Assembly (NCBI GenBank): GCA_016280695.1
Contig: JAEEHG010000056.1
Location: 1-6,867, forward strand
Reading direction: 5' to 3'
Source of the DNA: Solobacterium sp.
GTDB lineage: Bacteria; Bacillota_I; Bacilli_A; Erysipelotrichales; Erysipelotrichaceae
DNA: 6,867 nt
Positions 1 through 5,252 of the stretch are shown piece after piece (the stretch's first letter is position 1; each line of letters opens with the position of its first letter). A program made the translations under genes and the position numbers. The notes below the pieces were generated by a model that did not search any database, was not told where the DNA came from, and worked only from the letters and a program-made list of their open reading frames with translations.

Positions 1-1247
1 ACGGTTTCGGGATCGCCATCGGCACGCCGGATGGCTATGTGGTCTACACCAGTGAATTCATCGTTGACTATGATACGAAGAATGAGGCATTCGACTTCAA
101 TATCGCGGATATCACCGAACTCAGCGGTAAGGGTATCCTGGCCCTGATGACCGAATCGGTCGGCTCGACCCGGGGCGGCCACAGCGCGCCGAACCACCGC
201 ATCACCGAGCAGATCGCCCCGTATATCGAGGATGCCCGGGACCGGGTGGTCATTACGGCTTACAGCCAGAATCTCTACCGGATTATCGAAATCATCGAAC
301 TGGCCGTGCGCTACAACCGCAAGGTCATGATCTACGACGAGGAACTGCGGGCCCTGATGCAGGACATGGCAACCCTGGGCTACTACCGGATCCCGGCCGG
401 CCTGGAGATTGCCCCGCAGAACTATGACAACACCATGGACAATGTGATTGTGATCATCGCCGGCAACGGCCAGACGATTTTCCGCAAGGTCCATAAGATC
501 GCTACCCGTGAAGATGAAACCATCCAGCTGCGGGATACCGACACCGTCATCATCTGTTCCCCGGCAGTGCCCGGCACGGAGCGGGATGAGAGCGCCATGG
601 AGGATGATCTTTACAAGGAGACCTCACGGGTCTTCGCCATTGATTCCAGGCGGACCTTCAGCATGCACGCTTCGATTGAAGACCTGAAGATGATGCTGTA
701 CCTGATGAAGCCCCGGTACTATATCCCGGTCAAGGGGGAGTACCGGCAGCTGATCTCCAATGCCAATATTGCGCTGGATATGGGCTTTCCCGCCAGCAGC
801 ATCATTGTCATGGATAACGGCCAGATCGCGGTCATCAGCGACGGCCGGCTGGAACGGCAGTTTGAAAGCATCAAGGTCGAGGATGTGCTGGTCGACGGCA
901 AGGAAAACCTGGACGCCGCCGGCATGATTCTCAAGGACCGTGAGATCCTCAGCACAGACGGCGTCATCATTGTCGGAGTCGTGGTCAATCACGCCACCAA
1001 GGAAGTGATCGGCGGCCCGGATGTGCAGAGCCGCGGGGTGATTTATCTGAAGGATGCCGACTACATCATCAAGGAAATCGGTGATATTCTGGAGAATGTG
1101 ATAGTGGAAGCCGTCCGCAGCCATCAGTATGACAACATGGCCTGCCGGGCGGAAGCCAGGGAACGGATCAGCCGTTATGTCATGAAGGAAACAGGCAAGC
1201 GGCCGATGATCCTGCCGGCGATCGTTGAGATCAATGTCGGCGTTTGA
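1..1247 (+). CDS. rnj: Ribonuclease J family protein (J2-like), C-terminal part, 5' end outside window
   Basis: Partial gene: the frame is open from base 3 and gives 414 residues to the TGA at 1245-1247. RNase J enzymes are about 555-560 residues, so roughly 145 N-terminal residues, including the HxHxDH metal site, lie upstream. Family members are cytoplasmic 5'-3' exo/endoribonucleases acting in mRNA decay and rRNA maturation, usually as J1/J2 complexes. What is visible is the end of the metallo-beta-lactamase part, the beta-CASP domain, the returning segment around PVKGEYR (726-746), and the C-terminal domain with GPDVQSRG and RPMILPAI near the end. Several family residues differ. The metal-bridging Asp of the usual TGDFKFD is Glu (54-56), the His of HGEYR is Lys (732-734), and TGSQGEP is replaced by AGNGQTI (459-479). 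The His of the SGH motif survives in SMHAS (666-668). This suggests a weak or structural paralogue, like J2, rather than J1. ftsK follows directly, so the two are probably cotranscribed. Family is certain; the J2 role is inferred. Confidence 0.9.
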   Translation, partial: GFGIAIGTPDGYVVYTSEFIVDYDTKNEAFDFNIADITELSGKGILALMTESVGSTRGGHSAPNHRITEQIAPYIEDARDRVVITAYSQNLYRIIEIIELAVRYNRKVMIYDEELRALMQDMATLGYYRIPAGLEIAPQNYDNTMDNVIVIIAGNGQTIFRKVHKIATREDETIQLRDTDTVIICSPAVPGTERDESAMEDDLYKETSRVFAIDSRRTFSMHASIEDLKMMLYLMKPRYYIPVKGEYRQLISNANIALDMGFPASSIIVMDNGQIAVISDGRLERQFESIKVEDVLVDGKENLDAAGMILKDREILSTDGVIIVGVVVNHATKEVIGGPDVQSRGVIYLKDADYIIKEIGDILENVIVEAVRSHQYDNMACRAEARERISRYVMKETGKRPMILPAIVEINVGV

Positions 1248-1248
1248 G

Positions 1249-1254
1249 AAGAGG
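1249..1254 (+). promoter_or_regulatory. Candidate ribosome binding site for ftsK (GTG start)
   Basis: AAGAGG lies 6 bases before the GTG at 1261 and just after the rnj stop at 1245-1247. The alternative starts TTG 1225 and ATG 1234 have no comparable purine-rich site at a suitable distance, so this element decides the preferred start. It is one mismatch from AAGGAGG-type sites, and the following CGGAAA is also purine-rich. Confidence 0.5.
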
Positions 1255-1260
1255 CGGAAA

Positions 1261-3981
1261 GTGACACGTAAGACAGGAAATACAGCAAAAAAGACAACCG
1301 GGAGCACCTCCCGGCGCAAGACCAGGGCGGAGCGGGAAGCAGAGAAGCTGAGGCTGCAGCAGATCGAAGAAGAGAAGCGGTGGCGGCGGACCTGCATTTT
1401 TGCCGTGATTCTGTTCGCCCTGACGATTGTGGCCTATACAAGGATGGGCCTGGTCGGACGCTATCTCGGCGATGGGCTGCAGTATCTGTTCGGGCATTTC
1501 TATTACATCCTGACCGGGCTGTTTGTGGTCCATGTGATCCTCTTCGCGATCAACCGGGCCAGCGGGAATTCCGCCAGCCGGAATCCGCTGGGCATGATCC
1601 TGATCATCCTGGCCTTCCTGATGATCCTTTCCTACCGGGATACACCGCATGACCTGAAAGGCATTGAGATCCTGCAGAGCTATAACGAGGATCTGCGTGT
1701 TTACTTCAGTGAAACACCGCCGGACAAAGTGGGCGGCGGTCTCTTCGGGGCCCTGCTGGTGTCGCTGAGTACGATGCTGGTGGACTGGAAGGGGACCATC
1801 CTGGTCATCGCGGTCCTGATCGTCATCTCACTGATCCTGCTGATCAGCCTGAAGGTATACAAGCAGGCCTTTGCGACAATTAAGAACTACTTCGCGACCA
1901 ACGAGGAAGACGATGACGATGAAGAAGACGAGGAAGATGATGAACCAGTACCGGCCGTCACCCTGAAGAAGCCGGAAAAGAAATCCGAAAGGGTGCCGGA
2001 CAACGTCATCTCACTGGCTGACCTGCCGAAACAGGAACTCGGCCATATTACGCCGACCGTGCCGAATATCCGGGTGGATATGGAAGATACCCGGGACCTG
2101 CCGGTGGCGGAACCGGCACCGGCCGCAACCATGGACACGGTGCAGATCCCGCTGAGCATGCGGGAACCGCAGCCGGCTGCCCGCGGGGAAGCGCAGAAGG
2201 AAGAAAAGAAGAGCCTGTTCATTACGGCCGACGGGCCGATGCAGCAGCAGCTCTCCATTATCCATGCGGCCGCGCTGGAAAATGAAGAAGTGGATGAGGA
2301 TTACTATCCGGCCTATGTCCCGGTAACGCCGCTGCGACCGTATGCCGGTTCAGAACCTAATCCGTATCCGGACCCGTACGTTGAGCCGGAACCATTTACT
2401 GCCCCGGAACCGTATATTGAACCGGCCCCGGTTTATCCTGAACCGGAAGAACCGGTGACTGAGCCTGCCCCGAAACCGGAAGTCAAACCGGAACCCGTCA
2501 AGGAAGATCCGGCCATTGCGCATCCGCGCAAGGCGAAGAACTACCGTCTGCCGAAAGACAACCTGCTTGACCCGATTCCGCAGAAACAGCGTGACATCAT
2601 GGAACTGAACCGGGCCAATGCCGTGGACAAGGGCGAGCTGCTGATCCAGGCGCTGCGCAACTTCGATATCGAAGCCCAGCTGAAGGATTACCATATCGGC
2701 CCGTCCGTCACGAAATTTGAAATCAAGCCGAGTGCCAACGTCAAGGTATCGCGGATCCTGAACCTGGCTGATGATATCAAGATGCAGCTGGCAGTCCGGG
2801 ATGTGCGTATCGAAGCGCCGATTCCGGGATACAACGCGGTCGGCGTGGAAGTGCCGAACCAGAAAGCCATTCCGGTCAAGATGCGGGAGCTGATCCACAA
2901 CATCTCCGAAAAGGATCAGGCCGAACCGCTGCTGATCATCCTCGGCAAGGACCTGATGGGCAATACCGTCACTTGCCGGCTGGATAAGATGCCGCACCTG
3001 CTGATTGCCGGCGCAACCGGTTCCGGCAAATCCGTATGCATGAACTCGATCATCACATCACTGCTGATGCGGACCAGGCCGGAAGATGTCAAACTGCTCC
3101 TGGTTGACCCGAAGAAGGTCGAATTCACACCATACCAGAGCATCCCGCACCTGATCGGCCCGGTCATCAACGATCCGGCCCAGGCCAGCAATGCCCTGAA
3201 GGTCATTGTCAAGATCATGGAAGACCGTTATGACATGTTCTCCAAGGCCGGGGTGCGCAATATCCAGGGCTTCAACGCGAAAGTCGAAAACGATCCGGCT
3301 CCTGCGGACGGTTCACCGAAGCCGGAGAAGATGCCGTACATCGTGGTCATTGTGGATGAGATGGCTGACCTGATGCTGGTGGCCGGCAAGGAAGTGGAAG
3401 CTTCCGTGCAGCGGATTACCCAGCTGGCCAGAGCCGCCGGCATCCACCTGATCATCGCCACCCAGAGGCCGTCGGTAGACGTCATTACCGGGGTCATCAA
3501 GTCGAATATCCCGAGCCGGATTGCCTTCGCGGTATCCTCAGGTATTGACTCACGGACCATCCTCGATCATGTCGGCGCGGAACGGCTGCTCGGCAACGGC
3601 GATATGCTGTACATGCCGATCGGCTCGTCCAACGCGACCCGCGTGCAGGGTGTGTTCGTCACGGATGAGGAAGTGCAGCGGATAGCAAAGTTCTGCTCGG
3701 ATCAGCAGACCCCGTTCTACGATGACGCCTTCATCCGCCTGGACGGTGTTGACGGCAATGAGGGAACCGCCGTCATGGGCGCTGACTCAGACCCGATGCT
3801 GGAAGACATCAAACAGTTTGTCATCGACCAGCAGAAAGCCTCGACATCGCTGCTGCAGCGGCACTTCGGCATCGGCTACAACCGGGCGGCCCGCATGATT
3901 GACGTCCTGGAAGAGCAGGGGGTCATCGGTCCGGCCCAGGGTTCCAAGCCCCGTGAAGTATATATCAAGAAAAATGCCTGA
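1261..3981 (+). CDS. ftsK: DNA translocase FtsK/SpoIIIE
   Basis: Membrane-anchored ATPase that pumps double-stranded DNA through the closing septum during chromosome segregation. From the GTG at 1261 it has 906 residues. A basic Lys/Arg-rich N-terminus is followed by hydrophobic segments at about 45-60, 81-97, 110-125, 161-175 and 178-197 (four or five helices). Then come an unbroken acidic run at 215-228, a long linker with a Pro/Glu-rich part at about 365-417, and the motor from about 427. The motor shows Walker A GATGSGKS (584-591), Walker B VVIVDE (D699, E700), ATQRPSVDVITG and LLGNGDMLY. The C-terminal gamma winged helix (about 844-906) carries the FGIGYNRAARMID signature that reads orienting DNA motifs. 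Start choice is open: TTG 1225 and ATG 1234 are in frame and overlap rnj by 23 and 14 bases, but GTG 1261 has AAGAGG at 1249-1254 with 6-base spacing and gives a typical VTRKTG start. A terminator overlaps the stop codon. Function is very secure; the sporulation-specific versus vegetative role cannot be told from sequence. Confidence 0.97.
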   Translation: MTRKTGNTAKKTTGSTSRRKTRAEREAEKLRLQQIEEEKRWRRTCIFAVILFALTIVAYTRMGLVGRYLGDGLQYLFGHFYYILTGLFVVHVILFAINRASGNSASRNPLGMILIILAFLMILSYRDTPHDLKGIEILQSYNEDLRVYFSETPPDKVGGGLFGALLVSLSTMLVDWKGTILVIAVLIVISLILLISLKVYKQAFATIKNYFATNEEDDDDEEDEEDDEPVPAVTLKKPEKKSERVPDNVISLADLPKQELGHITPTVPNIRVDMEDTRDLPVAEPAPAATMDTVQIPLSMREPQPAARGEAQKEEKKSLFITADGPMQQQLSIIHAAALENEEVDEDYYPAYVPVTPLRPYAGSEPNPYPDPYVEPEPFTAPEPYIEPAPVYPEPEEPVTEPAPKPEVKPEPVKEDPAIAHPRKAKNYRLPKDNLLDPIPQKQRDIMELNRANAVDKGELLIQALRNFDIEAQLKDYHIGPSVTKFEIKPSANVKVSRILNLADDIKMQLAVRDVRIEAPIPGYNAVGVEVPNQKAIPVKMRELIHNISEKDQAEPLLIILGKDLMGNTVTCRLDKMPHLLIAGATGSGKSVCMNSIITSLLMRTRPEDVKLLLVDPKKVEFTPYQSIPHLIGPVINDPAQASNALKVIVKIMEDRYDMFSKAGVRNIQGFNAKVENDPAPADGSPKPEKMPYIVVIVDEMADLMLVAGKEVEASVQRITQLARAAGIHLIIATQRPSVDVITGVIKSNIPSRIAFAVSSGIDSRTILDHVGAERLLGNGDMLYMPIGSSNATRVQGVFVTDEEVQRIAKFCSDQQTPFYDDAFIRLDGVDGNEGTAVMGADSDPMLEDIKQFVIDQQKASTSLLQRHFGIGYNRAARMIDVLEEQGVIGPAQGSKPREVYIKKNA

Positions 3982-3997
3982 AAAGGCATTTTTTCTT
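3967..3997 (+). terminator. Rho-independent terminator of the rnj-ftsK unit
   Basis: The arm AAGAAAAATGCC (3967-3978) pairs with GGCATTTTTTCTT (3985-3997), with a single extra T as a bulge, around the six-base loop TGAAAA. The GC core is short (GGCAT/ATGCC) and the T run follows directly. The ftsK stop codon TGA (3979-3981) forms the first half of the loop, so the left arm is still coding. The A-rich left arm means the hairpin could also work on the minus strand, although no minus-strand gene ends here. Confidence 0.8.
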
Positions 3998-4024
3998 GCA
4001 ATCAGGCAAATCCCGCGCTATTGT
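3996..4024 (+). promoter_or_regulatory. Weak candidate promoter before the GtrA-like gene
   Basis: TTGCAA (3996-4001) and TATTGT (4019-4024) are separated by 17 bases, each matching four of six positions of the sigma-A consensus. Transcription would start near 4031, almost at the ATG at 4033, giving an essentially leaderless mRNA or requiring a later start. The alternative is readthrough of the ftsK terminator. This is suggestive only. Confidence 0.25.
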
Positions 4025-4032
4025 TCCGGGGT

Positions 4033-4521
4033 ATGAGAAAGTTTGAAACCATCCGTCAGATCATCAGTTTCATGTTTGTGTCCTGCGCCGTGACGATTCT
4101 GCAGCTGACACTGGTCAACCTGTTCCTGTATCTGCTACATGGCTGGAAGGCACCGCTGCCGGACTGGCTGGGCCGGTTCATGAATCCGCAGACCGTCGGT
4201 TACGGCAATGACAACTGGGGCTATGTGCTGCCGTTTTTCCTGTCCAATGCCCTGGCCAATATTTACGGCTACTTCCAGAACCGGAAGACCACGTTCCACA
4301 GCGATGCCCCGCAGCACAGTTTCCATATCTACCTGGTGCTGATCAGTGTCCTGATCCTGCTGTCCACCTGGTTCCAGGGCACCGCAGCCCACCGGATCGG
4401 CATCCTGTACCCGTATCTGCCGGCAGCCAGCATTGCGGCTTTTCTGGCCGGCATGCTGCAGTGGCTGATCCTGTTCCCGGCCGAGAAATTCATCCTTTTC
4501 CGGCCCCGCCAGAACACTTGA
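4033..4521 (+). CDS. GtrA-like small four-helix membrane protein
   Basis: 162 residues from the ATG at 4033. Hydrophobic segments lie at about 10-35, 62-80, 97-114 and 130-150, giving four predicted membrane helices in the inner membrane. The segment around residues 72-88, with the pattern N-x3-N-x-YGYFQNRKTTF, resembles the GtrA/DPMS family (Pfam PF04138), in which an N-x(n)-NR-x-x-TF motif ends the second helix. The C-terminal EKFILFR also fits the family's ending. Members are linked to moving lipid-linked sugars across the membrane for cell-wall or O-antigen glycosylation, but no glycosyltransferase is adjacent here, so the substrate is unknown. The start is unsure: TTG 4021 would add four residues, and neither start has a good ribosome binding site (the CCGGGG before the ATG is too close). 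The stop lies one base before the next gene's -35 box. Membrane nature is certain; family assignment is moderately confident. Confidence 0.7.
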   Translation: MRKFETIRQIISFMFVSCAVTILQLTLVNLFLYLLHGWKAPLPDWLGRFMNPQTVGYGNDNWGYVLPFFLSNALANIYGYFQNRKTTFHSDAPQHSFHIYLVLISVLILLSTWFQGTAAHRIGILYPYLPAASIAAFLAGMLQWLILFPAEKFILFRPRQNT

Positions 4522-4522
4522 A

Positions 4523-4550
4523 TTGACTTCCGGGCCTGCCCTGCTATGAT
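4523..4550 (+). promoter_or_regulatory. Sigma-A-type promoter of the FeoB-associated Cys-rich gene
   Basis: TTGACT (4523-4528) and TATGAT (4545-4550), each five of six to consensus, are separated by 16 bases. Predicted transcription start is near 4557, giving a leader of about 17 bases before the ATG at 4574. The -35 box begins one base after the stop codon of the GtrA-like gene. Confidence 0.7.
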
Positions 4551-4558
4551 ACAGATAC

Positions 4559-4566
4559 GAAAGGGG
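4559..4566 (+). promoter_or_regulatory. Ribosome binding site deciding the start of the Cys-rich gene
   Basis: The purine run GAAAGGGG ends 7 bases before the ATG at 4574 but only one base before the in-frame ATG at 4568. Spacing therefore selects 4574 as the start and removes the two-residue extension. Confidence 0.6.
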
Positions 4567-4573
4567 CATGTTT

Positions 4574-4765
4574 ATGAATCTGGTTTCATGGGTGATTCTG
4601 ATCTTAATTCTGGCCCTGGTTGCGGCAGATATATGGTATCTGCGTACGCACCGGAGCAGCTGCTCCGGCGTCTGCAGTGAATGCGGTTCGGTCTGCCGGT
4701 GGAGCGAGGACCTGAAAAAGGCCCGCCGGGAAATCCGCAGGGACCGCAACATGCCGCAGGCATAA
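4574..4765 (+). CDS. FeoB-associated Cys-rich membrane protein
   Basis: 63 residues. One N-terminal membrane helix (about 3-23) is followed by a short basic stretch and a Cys cluster C30-x3-C34-x2-C37-x3-C41, then a charged, Arg/Lys-rich tail. This architecture matches the short FeoB-associated Cys-rich proteins (Pfam PF12669), which are often encoded next to the ferrous iron transporter FeoB and thought to help iron uptake or metal handling, though their exact role is not established. The four cysteines could bind iron or zinc. No feoA or feoB lies in the window; the neighbours are a GtrA-like protein and ssb. The gene has its own promoter and a strong terminator, so it is probably monocistronic. 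The start was chosen by ribosome binding site spacing. Assignment rests on size, topology and cysteine spacing. Confidence 0.75.
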   Translation: MNLVSWVILILILALVAADIWYLRTHRSSCSGVCSECGSVCRWSEDLKKARREIRRDRNMPQA

Positions 4766-4797
4766 GTGCCTGAATTTGAAATGCTTATTCAGAAAAG

Positions 4798-4827
4798 ACA
4801 AATACCGCGGACGGTATTTGTTTTTTT
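4798..4827 (+). terminator. Rho-independent terminator after the Cys-rich gene
   Basis: CAAATACCG (4799-4807) and CGGTATTTG (4812-4820) form a perfect 9-bp stem with the tetraloop CGGA, extended by an A-T pair, and are followed by seven T (4821-4827). It lies 33 bases after the stop at 4765 and separates this gene from the ssb promoter. Confidence 0.92.
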
Positions 4828-4853
4828 ATCCCAAATGGCACAGATTGGCCGGT

Positions 4854-4882
4854 TTGAAGGAAGTGGTTTTCCTCCGTATCAT
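4854..4882 (+). promoter_or_regulatory. Candidate promoter of ssb
   Basis: TTGAAG (4854-4859, four of six) and TATCAT (4877-4882, five of six) are separated by 17 bases. Predicted start is near 4889, giving a leader of about 30 bases that includes the strong ribosome binding site. The position just after a terminator supports an independent transcription unit. Confidence 0.55.
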
Positions 4883-4903
4883 TCCTTGTACACAGAAGCA
4901 ATC

Positions 4904-4910
4904 AGGAGGT
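4904..4910 (+). promoter_or_regulatory. Strong ribosome binding site of ssb
   Basis: AGGAGGT, a full match to the anti-Shine-Dalgarno sequence, stands 8 bases before the ATG at 4919. It fixes the start there and shows that the open frame running upstream to 4766 is not coding. Confidence 0.9.
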
Positions 4911-4918
4911 GTGAACAG

Positions 4919-5251
4919 ATGATCAATCAATGTGTACTGGTCGGCAAGGTTGTCCGTGAGCCGGAAATCCGCACGACGCCGAAGGGCAATACGATTGCCC
5001 ATATGCTGGTGGAGGCAGACCGCAGTTTCCGCAACGAGGACGGCTCTTTATCATCGGATGTCTTCCAGGTGACACTCTGGAAAGGAATTGCTGAGGAATG
5101 CGCCAGCCTCTGCCATCCGGGCAGCCTGGTGGGCATCAAAGGGCGTCTGCAGGCAACCGTGTTCGAGAAGAATGACCGGACATACTACAACTGTGAAGTG
5201 ATTGCCGAAAAGGTATCATTCATCAGTGAACGGATCGCGGCGGCGGGATGA
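4919..5251 (+). CDS. ssb: Single-stranded DNA-binding protein, short tailless form
   Basis: 110 residues forming a single OB-fold domain. The start MINQCVLVGKVVREPEIR matches the SSB N-terminus (fold strand 1 and its turn), followed by AHMLVEADRSFRN, the VTLWKGIAE segment with its conserved Trp, and the GSLVGIKGRLQ segment typical of the family. It binds single-stranded DNA in the cytoplasm. The main replicative SSB normally ends in a Gly/Pro/Asp-rich linker and an acidic tip (DDDIPF-like) that recruits partner proteins. Here the protein stops at ERIAAAG with neither, at the end of the OB domain. That resembles the short B. subtilis paralogue SsbB (YwpH, about 113 residues), which serves competence. 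It is not between rpsF and rpsR, where the replicative ssb usually sits, which also suggests an accessory copy. It has its own promoter, and its stop is one base from the stop of the convergent gene. Confidence 0.9.
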   Translation: MINQCVLVGKVVREPEIRTTPKGNTIAHMLVEADRSFRNEDGSLSSDVFQVTLWKGIAEECASLCHPGSLVGIKGRLQATVFEKNDRTYYNCEVIAEKVSFISERIAAAG

Positions 5252-5252
5252 T

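Noticed and set aside
1887..2258. Minus-strand open frame opposite the acidic stretch of ftsK, with a poly-Ser run
   Set aside because: It is the antisense shadow of the GAN/GAY acidic codons; it has no ribosome binding site and lies entirely inside a secure gene.
2350..2997. Minus-strand 215-codon open frame inside ftsK
   Set aside because: The Arg/Phe-rich repeats are the reverse of Pro/Glu codons in the linker; codon bias of the real gene explains it.
4135..4752. Minus-strand 205-codon open frame across the GtrA-like and Cys-rich genes
   Set aside because: It spans two plus-strand genes and their promoter, and its product has no recognisable domain.
4858..4873. AGGAA/TTCCT inverted repeat in the ssb promoter spacer, considered as an operator
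   Set aside because: Five-base arms with a six-base loop are too short to separate from chance.
4766..4918. Upstream in-frame extension of ssb
   Set aside because: It runs through a strong terminator, and the perfect ribosome binding site at 4904-4910 places the start at 4919; the SSB family N-terminus also begins there.
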